Origin: Gammaproteobacteria bacterium | Lineage (GTDB): Bacteria > Pseudomonadota > Gammaproteobacteria > JAJPIJ01 | DNA: 64,000 nt | Direction of reading: 5' to 3' | NCBI GenBank assembly: GCA_022072255.1 | Contig: JAJVHZ010000026.1 | Location: forward strand, 26,533 to 90,532 | Shown here: positions 12,203-21,010 of the stretch, one piece after another | Layout of the letters: each line of letters starts with the position of its first letter | Position numbering within the stretch: position 1 is the stretch's first letter | Translations under genes and position numbers: made by a program | Notes under the pieces: model-generated | Told to the model about the DNA's origin: nothing | Seen by the model: only the letters and a program-made list of their open reading frames with translations | Databases searched by the model: none

Positions 12203-13172
12203 TCGCGTCTCCCGTCGCCAGCTCCTCGTCGCCAAGTCGGCGCGCAACGACCTGCACGCCCGCATCCGACCGCGCCATCAGGGTGGTGGCGCGCACCTCG
12301 ACCCTGCCCACCTTCGCCCGGCCGAGCACCTCGTAGTACTGGCTCTGGACGTCGAGGTCGTCGGGCGACAACTCGACCTGGACCGTCAGCAGGCGCTTCA
12401 GGAAATCCGCCACCTGCGCGAACGGGTGGCTGTTGCGCATGGCGATGATCGATTCCGCGGTGGATTTGCTGATGCCCTCGTCCAGGCTCATCAGCACCAG
12501 GGTGTTGGCCGCGTTCACGTTGATCGTGGTGTGCCCGGGCAGCGCGCACGCGTACTGCCGCAGGCGTTCGAGCGTTCGTGTATCCATGCCGTTGACCTTC
12601 AGCAGTTCCCCGAGCGAAGCGATCGGCCGGTTGGGGCTCCGATAGGGCGGATCGAGTCGCGTGTAGTAGTCATCCTCCGCGCCGCCCGGCAAGGTAGTGT
12701 TCAAGTCTGCATCGATCCAGTCAAGCACGGCATTGGCGAGCTTGGGGTCGATCGACAGCGCCAGCAGCAGTCGGCGGAACCGCTCCAGGCCGGCAGCGCT
12801 CGGTTCGGTGCCGTCAACCAGGTTGTTGACGTTGAAGCAACCGCCGGCATCGCGGATCTCGGCGGTGATCGTGCCGCCCGGGATCTCGGTGGTAGGCAGG
12901 ATCCACGGCCGTGCCGCGCGCGCCGAACCCGCATGGGCAACAAGATCCTCACGCAGCGCCGCCTGGGCCCATGCCTCGGCCCCCTTGATCGCTAGCATGC
13001 CCTGATCGAGGCGCTGCAGATTCTCCGCACGGCGCAGATCGAACAGTTGACGCTCCGACATCGCCACCGCCGCGGCCGTGGCGAGGAACACCACGATCAG
13101 GGCGGTGATGAGCGCGACACCGGCCTCGCTCGAGGCTCGGCGGGCTTCGCGCCGGCCGATGCGTTTGATCAC
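12195..13172 (-). CDS. gspK: Type II secretion minor pseudopilin K
   Basis: Tip pseudopilin of the T2SS, 325 residues, the large size typical of GspK. The type IV prepilin-like N-terminus is EAGVALITALIVVFLATAAA with cleavage after the Gly; the +5 position is not Glu, the known exception that marks GspK and fits its position at the tip. The inserted alpha-helical domain (NVNNLVDG, then LLKVNGMDTRTLERLRQYA and a second helix-hairpin-like segment) is visible. It overlaps gspJ by 4 bases and gspL by 8. Confidence 0.93.
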   Translation of the reverse strand: MIKRIGRREARRASSEAGVALITALIVVFLATAAAVAMSERQLFDLRRAENLQRLDQGMLAIKGAEAWAQAALREDLVAHAGSARAARPWILPTTEIPGGTITAEIRDAGGCFNVNNLVDGTEPSAAGLERFRRLLLALSIDPKLANAVLDWIDADLNTTLPGGAEDDYYTRLDPPYRSPNRPIASLGELLKVNGMDTRTLERLRQYACALPGHTTINVNAANTLVLMSLDEGISKSTAESIIAMRNSHPFAQVADFLKRLLTVQVELSPDDLDVQSQYYEVLGRAKVGRVEVRATTLMARSDAGVQVVARRLGDEELATGDANE

Positions 13173-13765
13173 GATGGCGGCTCCTCGACGTTGGGCAGCT
13201 CGAACAGCCGCCGGAACTCGGTGCCCTCCTCAAGTTTCAGGGTTATCTCCACCGCGCGCGGCAGGGTAGTGGTCACGTTCGGTGCCGGCCAGGTCTCGGC
13301 CCATTGGCTGGCGAGATAGCGAACCTGCAACGCGGCAACGGCGCCCAGCAGCTCGGAGTGCTGAAGCTCCGTCTGCTGCGTGGCATCGAGAACCGGCCAG
13401 CGCCCACGCCGCAGCGAACCGCCCCGCAGGAAATATTCCACGCGACCAACCTCGCCGTCTCCGCCCGCATAGCAGGTGAAGGCCATGGTCATGGAGTCGC
13501 CCATGAAGGCAGGCATCGGCGTGCCCAGCGAATCGCGCGCGGTGCGGTCGACGGCCTGCGCCAGGTCGCGGCCGATGAACATGAAGGCCATCTCGAGATC
13601 GGCGAGCCGCCGGGAGGCGATCTCGCTCTGACGGTCGGTGTTCATGACATTGCGCAGCCCGCCATAGGTCATGACCGAGAGCACGGCGAAGACCAGCATC
13701 GCCACCAGCAGCTCCAGCAAGGTGAAGCCGGCGTCGCGATTGGGATGACGGTGGCGCGAGCGCAC
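13169..13765 (-). CDS. gspJ: Type II secretion minor pseudopilin J
   Basis: Minor pseudopilin of 198 residues with a prepilin signal (DAGFTLLELLVAMLVFAVLS) preceded by a short basic leader; cleavage would fall after the Gly and Glu is at +5. The body carries the ARDSLGTPMPAF and VEYFLRGG-type strands seen in GspJ. It lies 3 bp after the gspI stop and overlaps gspK by 4 bases within the tightly packed minus-strand operon. Confidence 0.92.
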   Translation of the reverse strand: MRSRHRHPNRDAGFTLLELLVAMLVFAVLSVMTYGGLRNVMNTDRQSEIASRRLADLEMAFMFIGRDLAQAVDRTARDSLGTPMPAFMGDSMTMAFTCYAGGDGEVGRVEYFLRGGSLRRGRWPVLDATQQTELQHSELLGAVAALQVRYLASQWAETWPAPNVTTTLPRAVEITLKLEEGTEFRRLFELPNVEEPPS

Positions 13766-13768
13766 GGT

Positions 13769-14170
13769 TCAGGAGTTCTTCGCGGCAGCCGGCACGAGCC
13801 GGTACGCCGTCTCGGTTGCGAGGACGGGTCCCTCCCCGCCGTCGATGCGCACCTGCACCTCCGTGCGCAGTACGTTGGCATCGGCGGAACTCGCACGCTT
13901 GATTGACCAGTAGTATGTCCTGCCGCCCATCTGCAGCGAGCCGTTGGTGTCGCCGCCGGCATCGTCCTGCAGGCCGAGGCGCCAGGCGGCTGCGAGATCC
14001 ATCGCAACCCAGTGCGCGTAGGTGCGATCACGCAGCTCGACCAGGTTGTGCACCTGGCGATAGGCGGTGGTGAGCGCCGCGCCGAGGGCGATCGCAACGA
14101 CCGCAAGCGCGACCAGCACCTCCAGCAGGGTGAACCCCCGGGCCCGCCGATTCCGCCCTCCACGCCTCAC
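13769..14170 (-). CDS. gspI: Type II secretion minor pseudopilin I
   Basis: Minor pseudopilin. I use the GTG at 14170, which overlaps the gspH TGA stop (GTGA), giving 133 residues and a short basic leader before RGFTLLEVLVALAVVAIALG, exactly the layout of GspI. The open frame extends further upstream, but that part is the out-of-frame image of gspH. The order H-I-J-K with overlapping stop and start codons supports the call. Confidence 0.9.
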   Translation of the reverse strand: MRRGGRNRRARGFTLLEVLVALAVVAIALGAALTTAYRQVHNLVELRDRTYAHWVAMDLAAAWRLGLQDDAGGDTNGSLQMGGRTYYWSIKRASSADANVLRTEVQVRIDGGEGPVLATETAYRLVPAAAKNS

Positions 14171-14748
14171 TGCCTGGATTCCTCGGCGCGATCGGCAAGC
14201 TGCGCCACCTTGCCGGTAACAGCGAGCGCAAGCGTGACCTGCCGCTCGCCGGTGGTGTCTCTCAGCGTGAGTTGCAGGGGTTCGGCCTCGCCACTGGGGA
14301 ACAGCCGGATCATCGGACAACTCCCCTCGGCGTCGCCAGCGCCAGCTGCGGAAGACGAACGCGGCAGTTCCGAGTCGATCTGCAACAGCAGGTTCTCAGG
14401 CAGATCATGCGGGCTGAGTCCGCGATCCGTCTCGATGGGCTTCCAGCTTCCCTGCTCGCGGCGGCAGAAGCGATAATCGCGCGCCGAGACGGCCAAGCCA
14501 TATGGGCGCCCCTGTATGATCGCCTCCTCGGCGGCAAGCATGATCGCCTGCTGCAGGCGGCGAAACTCGCGCTCGTGCCGGACCTCGCGGCCGCGATCGC
14601 CGAGGCGCAGCGCCACCATTCCAGCCAGCACGGCGATGATGGTCAGAACGACCATGACTTCGATGAGGGTGAAGCCCGAGAAGCGCTGATCGGCGCGCGC
14701 GGTAGCGCCCGGTGGGCGCGGCGTCGCGGGTGGCAGGCTCGCCTTCAT
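14167..14748 (-). CDS. gspH: Type II secretion minor pseudopilin H
   Basis: Minor pseudopilin of 193 residues. A long leader of about 24 residues precedes SGFTLIEVMVVLTIIAVLAG, with cleavage after Gly and Glu at +5. The sequence EFRRLQQAIMLAAEEAIIQGRPYG is the alpha-helix continuation typical of GspH. It lies 35 bp after gspG on the same strand. An alternative start closer to the prepilin motif is possible but no good ATG/GTG is nearby. Confidence 0.9.
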   Translation of the reverse strand: MKASLPPATPRPPGATARADQRFSGFTLIEVMVVLTIIAVLAGMVALRLGDRGREVRHEREFRRLQQAIMLAAEEAIIQGRPYGLAVSARDYRFCRREQGSWKPIETDRGLSPHDLPENLLLQIDSELPRSSSAAGAGDAEGSCPMIRLFPSGEAEPLQLTLRDTTGERQVTLALAVTGKVAQLADRAEESRQ

Positions 14749-14783
14749 CGCGATCGCGCGCCGCCGGCTTTCAGCGCCGGTGT

Positions 14784-15263
14784 CTACTTTCCGCCTGTTT
14801 TCTGGCCGCCATCCAGGCCCCAGTTACCAATGTCGGCGCTGATACCCTCGCCGCCGGAGGCCCGATCGGCGCCCAGTGAGTACAGGTCGTACTCCCCATG
14901 CGTGCCCGGACGCAGGTACTGGTAGTCCGCACCCCATGGATCCTTGGGCAGCCTGTCCAGGTACCCTCCCTCCTTCCATTTCGCGCCGGGTGCGAGATCG
15001 TTCGGTTTTCTCACCAGCGCCTCCAGGCCCTGGTCGGTGGTCGGATACTCGAAATTGTCGAGCCTGAACAGGCTGAGGGCCGCCTCCAGGGCGCGGATGT
15101 CCTGCTGCGCCTTGATGACGCGGGCCTCGTCAGGGCGGCTCATGATGCGCGGCACGACGATGGCCGCCAGGATGCCGAGGATAACGACGACGACCATGAC
15201 TTCGATGAGGGTGAAGCCGGTCGCGTGGCGGTGCCGGCGGAGGGTTTCGATGCGCTTTGCCAT
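14784..15263 (-). CDS. gspG: Type II secretion major pseudopilin
   Basis: Main pseudopilus subunit. Start at the ATG at 15263 (MAKRIETL), giving 159 residues; cleavage is predicted within ATGFTLIEVMVVVVILGILAA after the Gly. The C-terminal half has the conserved GspG signatures DQGLEALV, YLDRLPKDPWGADYQY and the loop YDLYSLGADRASGGEG that holds the calcium site in this family. First gene of the minus-strand half, so the promoter should lie in 15264-15410, where I see no strong match. Confidence 0.96.
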   Translation of the reverse strand: MAKRIETLRRHRHATGFTLIEVMVVVVILGILAAIVVPRIMSRPDEARVIKAQQDIRALEAALSLFRLDNFEYPTTDQGLEALVRKPNDLAPGAKWKEGGYLDRLPKDPWGADYQYLRPGTHGEYDLYSLGADRASGGEGISADIGNWGLDGGQKTGGK

Positions 15264-15410
15264 AGCCGGTGATCGTCTCACAGCCCCCGGGCCCCGCCAA
15301 CCCCGAAGACGGCGGCCCGCGACGTCGAATAGGTGACGGCTATCGCTTCTCTTCGCCGGCGGTGCGCGCTCCGGCCGGCACGTGTCGGGCGAGCGGCTGC
15401 GCCTTCAGCA

Positions 15411-18400
15411 TCAGTGTCCAGCGTGCCCGTGCGCGGCGCCCGCGACCTGCGGCACACGGTGACGACCGGAGAACCACTGCCGAATCTTGACGTAGAACAC
15501 CGGTGTGAGCAGAAGGCCGAACACCGTCACCCCGATCATGCCCGAGAACACGGTGATGCCCATCACGCGGCGGACCTCGGCACCGGCGCCGTGCGAGAGG
15601 ACCAGCGGCACCACACCGGCGATGAACGCCACGGAGGTCATGACGATGGGTCGCAGCCGCAGGCGGCAGGCCTCGATCGCGGCCTCGATGATGCCCATGC
15701 CCTGCAACTCGAGCTCGCGCGCGAACTCAACGATCAGAATGGCGTTCTTGCAGGCCAGGCCCATAAGCACCACCAGACCGATCTGGACGAAGACGTTGTT
15801 GTCGCCGCCCGCCCAGGCGACGCCGAGCAGCGCCGACAGCATCGACATCGGCACGATCAGGATCACGGCCAGGGGCAACGCCCAGCTCTCGTACAGCGCC
15901 GCCAGCACCAGGAACGCCAGCAGTACGCACAGCGGAAGTACCACGAGGTTGGCCTTGCCCTCGTTGGCCTGCTGATAGCTGAGGTCGGTCCAGTCAAAGT
16001 CCATACCGGCGGGCAGGATCCGCGGCGCCATGGCCTCGATGGTCTGCATCGCCTGCGCGGAGGACATGACCCGCGGATCGGCCTCGCCGATGAGGTCCGC
16101 CGCCGGATAGCCATTGTACCGGATGACCGGGTCGGGCCCGTAAGTGCGCCCGACCTGCACGACGCTGCCGATGGGTACCATCTCGCCGGCGGCATTGCGC
16201 GTGCGCAGGTCGGTCACGTCCTCCGGGTCATCGCGAAACGGCGCGTCGGCCTGAGCAAAGACCTGGAAGGTCCGGCCGAACCGATTGAAGTCGTTGACGT
16301 ACACCGAGCCCAGGTACACCTGCAGCGTCTCGAAGACGTCGGTCAGCGCCACACCCTGGGTCTTGGCCTTGGTGCGATCGACCTCCGCCTGCAGCTGCGG
16401 CACATTGGCCTGATACGAGCTGATGGGAAAACTCATGCCCGGCAGCTGCGACAGTGCGCCGGAGAACGTCGACACGGCATTCTGCAGCTCGCCGTAGCCC
16501 ATGCCGTTGCGATCCTCGATGTAGAGCGAGAACCCCGAGCCGGTTCCGATGCCGAGGATGGCCGGCGGCGCGATCGCGAACGCGAAACCCTCCTGGATCT
16601 TGCCGAACTTCATCGCCAGCTCGCCGACTATCTCACCCGCGGTGCGCTCGCGCTTGTCGAAGGCCTCGAGATTGAAGAAGATGGTGCCGGTGTTTGGCGT
16701 GTTGGTGAACTGCAGAGCATTCAGCCCGGGAAACTGCACGGCGTCGACGATGCCCTCGGTGCTCAACGCGAGATCGGTCATCTTGCGCACCACCGCCTCG
16801 GTGCGATCGAGCGAGGAACCCTCGGGCAGCTTCACGCCGCCGATCAGGTACAGCTTGTCCTGCGTGGGAATGAAGCCGCCGGGCACCGTCTGAAACAGCC
16901 TGAATGCGGCGATAAGGAGTCCCACGTACAACAGCAGCATCAACGGCGCGAACCTCAGGGCCGGCCGGCCGGCACGCGCGTAGAGGTGCGCCGCGCCGTT
17001 GAACAGGAAGTTGAAGGGCTTGAATACCCAGCCGAACAGCACGTTGATCACGCGCGTGGGCCAATCCGGCCTGGCGTCGTGCGCCTTCAGCAACGCCGCC
17101 GCCAGCGCCGGAGACAGGGTCAGCGAATTGATGGCCGAGATGACCGTCGAGATCGCGATCGTCACGGCGAACTGACGGTAGAACTGGCCGGTCACTCCGG
17201 AAAGGAACGCTATCGGCACGAACACGGCGCACAACACCAGGGCGATGGCGATGATGGGCCCGCTGACCTCGCGCATGGCCTGGTGCGCGGCCGCCAGCGG
17301 GGAGAGACCGTTATGGATATTGCGCTCGACGTTCTCGACGACGACGATCGCGTCGTCGACGACGATGCCGATCGCCAGCACCAAACCGAAAAGCGTGAGC
17401 GTGTTGATTGAAAAGCCCAGAGCCAGCAGCACCGCGAACGTGCCGATGATCGACACCGGCACGGCGAGAAGCGGAATGATCGAGGCGCGCCAGGTCTGCA
17501 GGAAAAGGATCACGACGAGTACGACCAGCATCACCGCCTCGATCAGGGTCGTCACCACGGCCTTGATCGAGTTGCGCACGAACACCGTCGGGTCGTAGAC
17601 GACCTTCCACTCCACGCCCTGCGGGAAGAAGCGCGCCAGCTCGGTCATCTTCGCGCGCACCTGATCGGAAAGCTGGATGGCGTTGGACCCAGGGGCCTGG
17701 AAGATCACAATCGCCACCGCCTGCTGGTTGTCCAGCAGCGAGCGCAACGAGTAGTCGGACGCGCCCAACTCGATGCGCGCCACGTCGCGCAGGCGCGTCA
17801 CCTCGCCGCCGGCGCCGGTCTTGATCACGATATTCCGGAACTCCTCTTCGGTGACCAACCGTCCCTGGGCGTTGATCGACAGCGTGAAATCGGATGGATG
17901 GGGCTGCGGCGGCGCGCCGATCGCGCCGGCGGACACCTGGACGTTCTGCTCGCGGATCGCATTGACCACCTCGCCGGCCGTCATGCCCCGTGCCGCGACC
18001 TTTTCCGGATCCAGCCAGATCCGCATCGAATAGTCGCCACCGCCGAATACCTCCGCCTGCCCGACACCAGAGATGCGCGCCAATTCGTCCTTCACCCGCA
18101 GCGTCGCGAAGTTGCGCAGATACAAGGCGTCGTAGCGCTCGTCCGGCGAGAGGAGGTGCACGACCATCGTCAGGTTGGGCGATTGCTTGGCGGTGGTCAC
18201 ACCCATCCGGCGCACATCCTCCGGCATGCGGGGCAGCGCCTGGTTCACCCGGTTCTGGACCTGCACCTGCGCCAGATCGATATCGGTGCCCGGCCTGAAG
18301 GTGACGGTGAGCGTGAGCACGCCATCGGAAGCCGCCACCGACTTCATGTACATCATGTGCTCCACGCCGTTGATGGCCTCTTCCAGCGGGGTGGCGACGG

Positions 18401-18587
18401 TCTCGGCGATCACCTTCGGATTGGCGCCCGGGTAGACGGCGCGCACCGCCACCGACGGCGGGACGACGTCGGGATACTCGCTGATCGGCAACAACGGTAT
18501 CGCGATGAGGCCGGCGGTAAAGACGATGATGGACAGTACCGCAGCAAAGATCGGTCGGTCTACGAAAAACGCCGAGAAGTCCTTCAT
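15411..18587 (-). CDS. RND efflux transporter, MexF-like (HAE1 family)
   Basis: Proton-driven inner-membrane pump of a tripartite drug efflux system, 1058 residues, the normal length. It starts MKDFSAFFVDRPIFAAVLS. The proton-relay residues are visible: the Asp pair in GIVVDDAIVVVENVERN (TM4) and the Lys in GLACKNAILIVEFA (TM10). Twelve membrane segments with two large periplasmic loops fit. Sequence blocks such as YPGANPKVIAETVATPLEEAI and LSPALAAALLKAH are closest, from memory, to the MexF/OqxB group. It overlaps the adaptor gene by 4 bases. No outer-membrane TolC/OprN-type partner is encoded next to it, so that component must come from elsewhere. Confidence 0.95.
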   Translation of the reverse strand: MKDFSAFFVDRPIFAAVLSIIVFTAGLIAIPLLPISEYPDVVPPSVAVRAVYPGANPKVIAETVATPLEEAINGVEHMMYMKSVAASDGVLTLTVTFRPGTDIDLAQVQVQNRVNQALPRMPEDVRRMGVTTAKQSPNLTMVVHLLSPDERYDALYLRNFATLRVKDELARISGVGQAEVFGGGDYSMRIWLDPEKVAARGMTAGEVVNAIREQNVQVSAGAIGAPPQPHPSDFTLSINAQGRLVTEEEFRNIVIKTGAGGEVTRLRDVARIELGASDYSLRSLLDNQQAVAIVIFQAPGSNAIQLSDQVRAKMTELARFFPQGVEWKVVYDPTVFVRNSIKAVVTTLIEAVMLVVLVVILFLQTWRASIIPLLAVPVSIIGTFAVLLALGFSINTLTLFGLVLAIGIVVDDAIVVVENVERNIHNGLSPLAAAHQAMREVSGPIIAIALVLCAVFVPIAFLSGVTGQFYRQFAVTIAISTVISAINSLTLSPALAAALLKAHDARPDWPTRVINVLFGWVFKPFNFLFNGAAHLYARAGRPALRFAPLMLLLYVGLLIAAFRLFQTVPGGFIPTQDKLYLIGGVKLPEGSSLDRTEAVVRKMTDLALSTEGIVDAVQFPGLNALQFTNTPNTGTIFFNLEAFDKRERTAGEIVGELAMKFGKIQEGFAFAIAPPAILGIGTGSGFSLYIEDRNGMGYGELQNAVSTFSGALSQLPGMSFPISSYQANVPQLQAEVDRTKAKTQGVALTDVFETLQVYLGSVYVNDFNRFGRTFQVFAQADAPFRDDPEDVTDLRTRNAAGEMVPIGSVVQVGRTYGPDPVIRYNGYPAADLIGEADPRVMSSAQAMQTIEAMAPRILPAGMDFDWTDLSYQQANEGKANLVVLPLCVLLAFLVLAALYESWALPLAVILIVPMSMLSALLGVAWAGGDNNVFVQIGLVVLMGLACKNAILIVEFARELELQGMGIIEAAIEACRLRLRPIVMTSVAFIAGVVPLVLSHGAGAEVRRVMGITVFSGMIGVTVFGLLLTPVFYVKIRQWFSGRHRVPQVAGAAHGHAGH

Positions 18588-19918
18588 GCGCCGGGCCCCG
18601 CCGCGTTCGCCCCCTCGCTCGCGGGTTCGCCTTTGCCCGCCGGCGCCGCGGCGGGTTCCTTGCCGCCTTCGCCCCCGACGGCCGGCGGCGGTCCGTCCAT
18701 CGCCGCCGGCGGCGGCGGATCGCCCATCTTGATCATCTGCGGTGCCACCGGCATGCCGGGGAAGAACACCTTCTGCACGCCGTGGATGATGACCTTGTCG
18801 CCGACGTTCAGGCCGGCCGTGACGATCCGCAGTCCGTCGACGATGCGCCCGGGCTTGATGTCACGACGCTCAGCCACGTTGTTCGGTCCGAGCACGTAGA
18901 CGTACTTTCGATCCTGATCGGTGAGTATCGCCTTGTCGTCGATCAGAATCGCCTGGAACTTTCCGCTACCTATCAGCCGGACACGCGCAAACAGTCCCGG
19001 CGTGAATATCCGTTCCTTGTTGTCCAGCACCGCACGTGCGCGGATCGTCCCCGTCGCAGGATCCACCACGTTGTCGACGAAATCCATGCGCCCCGCGTGC
19101 GGAAAACCCTCCTCGTCGGCGAGCCCGATCTGCACGGGGTTCGCAACCTCGCGCGAACTCGGCCGTTTGCCGCTGCGGGCCATGTCGCCATAGCGCAGAT
19201 AGGTCTGCTCGTCGGCGTCGAAATAGACATACATCGGGTCGAGCGAGACCACCGTGGTGAGCAGCGTGGCGTTCGGCACCATCTCGCCACCGCTTACCAG
19301 GTTGCCGGGCGTCACAAAAGCCCTGCCGGCACGTCCGTCGATGGGGGATCGTATGGCCGTATACTCCATGTCGAGCCGGGCAACGTCGACGTTCGCCTCG
19401 GCAGCACGGATGTCCGCTGCCGCCTGCGTCCGAGCGGCATAGCGCTCGTCGGCTTCCTCCTGCGAGATCATTTTGGTGGCGAGCAGCTGGCGCGCGCGGG
19501 CTGCCTGCGCATCGGCAAGTTGCGCCTGCGCGCGGGCGCGCGCGAGCTCGGCGTCCGCGCGCGCGAGTTCGGCCTTGAAGGGACGCTGATCGATGACGAA
19601 GAGCACGTCGCCCTTCTTCACCTCCGCGCCCTCCTTGTAGTTGACGCTCTCGATATAACCGGCAACGCGCGGCTGGATGTTGACGCTGTCCACCGCCTCC
19701 AGGCGGCCGGTGAATTCGTCCCATTCGGTGACTTCCTTCGACACCACCTCCGCGGCGCTGACGGCCGGCGGCGGCATCTGCGGCGCGCCGCCACCCTCCG
19801 CGCCCTGCGCCTGCGCCGTGCCATGCGGCTTGCAGCCGGAGACCAGGACGCCCAGCAACAGCGCCGTCAACCCGATCCTCGCGCCGCTACGACGAGCAAT
19901 AGCCACGTTCGCACCCAT
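18584..19918 (-). CDS. RND efflux periplasmic adaptor, MexE-like lipoprotein
   Basis: Membrane-fusion protein joining the RND pump to an outer-membrane channel. The 444 residues begin with a lipoprotein signal (LLLGVLVSGC, lipidated Cys at about 29), followed by the barrel-sandwich half-motifs, an alpha-hairpin rich in Ala (about residues 105-185) and beta-barrel domains. The C-terminal 60 residues are Pro/Ala/Gly-rich and low complexity. A GGAAGG ribosome site precedes the ATG. It is first in the two-gene operon with the pump and is divergent from the TetR gene; the operator at 19965-19988 lies between them. Confidence 0.94.
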   Translation of the reverse strand: MGANVAIARRSGARIGLTALLLGVLVSGCKPHGTAQAQGAEGGGAPQMPPPAVSAAEVVSKEVTEWDEFTGRLEAVDSVNIQPRVAGYIESVNYKEGAEVKKGDVLFVIDQRPFKAELARADAELARARAQAQLADAQAARARQLLATKMISQEEADERYAARTQAAADIRAAEANVDVARLDMEYTAIRSPIDGRAGRAFVTPGNLVSGGEMVPNATLLTTVVSLDPMYVYFDADEQTYLRYGDMARSGKRPSSREVANPVQIGLADEEGFPHAGRMDFVDNVVDPATGTIRARAVLDNKERIFTPGLFARVRLIGSGKFQAILIDDKAILTDQDRKYVYVLGPNNVAERRDIKPGRIVDGLRIVTAGLNVGDKVIIHGVQKVFFPGMPVAPQMIKMGDPPPPAAMDGPPPAVGGEGGKEPAAAPAGKGEPASEGANAAGPGA

Positions 19919-19964
19919 TATTGGGACCTTCCAAGTTTGGAGTTGTTGATGTTTCCGGGTACTC

Positions 19965-19988
19965 TACATACGTTCACGTCTGTATGTA
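19965..19988. promoter_or_regulatory. AcrR-type palindromic operator between efflux operon and its regulator
   Basis: An inverted repeat with arms TACATAC and GTATGTA, 24 bases overall. The arms and the total length match the AcrR operator of Escherichia coli acrR-acrAB as I recall it, including the TGTATGTA right half. It lies 46 bp from the adaptor start and only 9 bp before the tetR ATG, so a bound repressor could block both divergent promoters. The match is seen in the sequence; binding by the adjacent protein is inferred. Confidence 0.8.
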
Positions 19989-19997
19989 AACAATTTT

Positions 19998-20615
19998 ATG
20001 GTGCGACGCACTAAGATAGAAGCTGAAGCCACGCGCAACCAGATCCTCGATGCTGCCGAGGTCGTTTTTTTTGAACTCGGGGTCGCCCGCGCAACCCTCT
20101 CGGACATCGCCGCCCACGCAGGCGTCACACGCGGCGCGATTTACTGGCACTTCAGGAACAAGGCGGATCTCATCGAGGCGATGCTGGACCGCGTCTCGTT
20201 GCCCATGCAGGAGATCGCCAACGCCCTGCCCGCCGCCGAGTCCACGGACCCCCTTGGCGATCTGCAGCGCACGACGGTGCAGATGCTGCGCCGCGTCTCG
20301 ACCGACAAGCAGACCCAGCGCGTGTTCGACATACTGATCAACAAATGCGAGCTGGTGGACGACATGGAGGTCGCCCGCGAACCCTATCTGAAATGCCGCG
20401 GCCGGTGTATGGAAACCATGGAGCGTGGACTTCGGGCCGCGAAGGCGCTGCGGCAGCTAAGGAAGGGTGTAACACCCCGCAACGCTGCCATCGGTCTGCA
20501 TGCGCTGGTGGAGGGTCTGGTCTCGAGTTGGCTGCTCAAGCCCGGGGAGTTCGCGATCGGCAGCGTCGCGGAGGTCGTGGTCGGCGCCTACATCGAGGGT
20601 CTGCGCAGTTCCTGA
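19998..20615 (+). CDS. TetR/AcrR family repressor of the divergent efflux operon
   Basis: DNA-binding dimeric repressor, 205 residues, the usual AcrR length. N-terminal helix-turn-helix at about residues 30-52 (TLSDIAAHAGVTRGAIYWHF), ending in the WHF signature. The C-terminal two thirds is an all-helical ligand-binding domain. The start MVRRTKIEAEATRNQILDAA aligns with AcrR-like N-termini. Because the operator ends 9 bases before the ATG there is almost no room for a leader or Shine-Dalgarno site, so the transcript is very short-leadered or starts inside the operator. Autoregulation plus repression of the pump is the expected circuit; the ligand is unknown. Confidence 0.92.
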   Translation: MVRRTKIEAEATRNQILDAAEVVFFELGVARATLSDIAAHAGVTRGAIYWHFRNKADLIEAMLDRVSLPMQEIANALPAAESTDPLGDLQRTTVQMLRRVSTDKQTQRVFDILINKCELVDDMEVAREPYLKCRGRCMETMERGLRAAKALRQLRKGVTPRNAAIGLHALVEGLVSSWLLKPGEFAIGSVAEVVVGAYIEGLRSS

Positions 20616-20699
20616 GCCAGGCGCGAAAGGGTGTTTCACCATACCGCGATACGGTATGACCCTCGCTGAACTTCCCGGAGCGAGGGAGTCTTCAGGACT

Positions 20700-20775
20700 T
20701 GGCGTCCCCACGGGGATTCGAACCCCGGTTACCGCCGTGAAAGGGCGATGTCCTAGGCCTCTAGACGATGGGGAC
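20700..20775 (-). tRNA. tRNA-Glu (anticodon UUC)
   Basis: 76 nt with encoded CCA. The acceptor arm begins GTCCCCA, the D arm, the anticodon loop reading CCTTTCACG with TTC at the anticodon position, and the T arm GGGGTTCGAATCCCC are all visible. The downstream strand holds two further inverted repeats (20640-20660 and 20660-20690) that could trim or end the transcript. It lies downstream of gltX, whose product charges it. Confidence 0.97.
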
Positions 20776-20796
20776 GTGGTGGCGGCCGAACTGCAC

Positions 20797-20825
20797 AAAA
20801 ACAAAAGGCTGGGGAGCCAGCCTTT
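20797..20825 (-). terminator. Rho-independent terminator between tRNA-Ala and tRNA-Glu
   Basis: Read on the minus strand, a 9-bp stem AAAGGCTGG / CCAGCCTTT with a 4-base loop is followed by TGTTTTTG. It lies 8 bases after the end of tRNA-Ala and 21 bases before tRNA-Glu, so it would end transcription after tRNA-Ala, implying a separate promoter or read-through for tRNA-Glu. Confidence 0.8.
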
Positions 20826-20833
20826 GCGGAAAT

Positions 20834-20909
<76 letters not shown>

Positions 20910-21010
20910 GAAACAGGAGCGCGAATTTACGGGCCGGCGCCGCCCCTGTCAAGGCGGAAACCGTTCCGATGCAAACCCTTAGGCGGAACCGGCGGGGTGT
21001 CCGTGACGCC

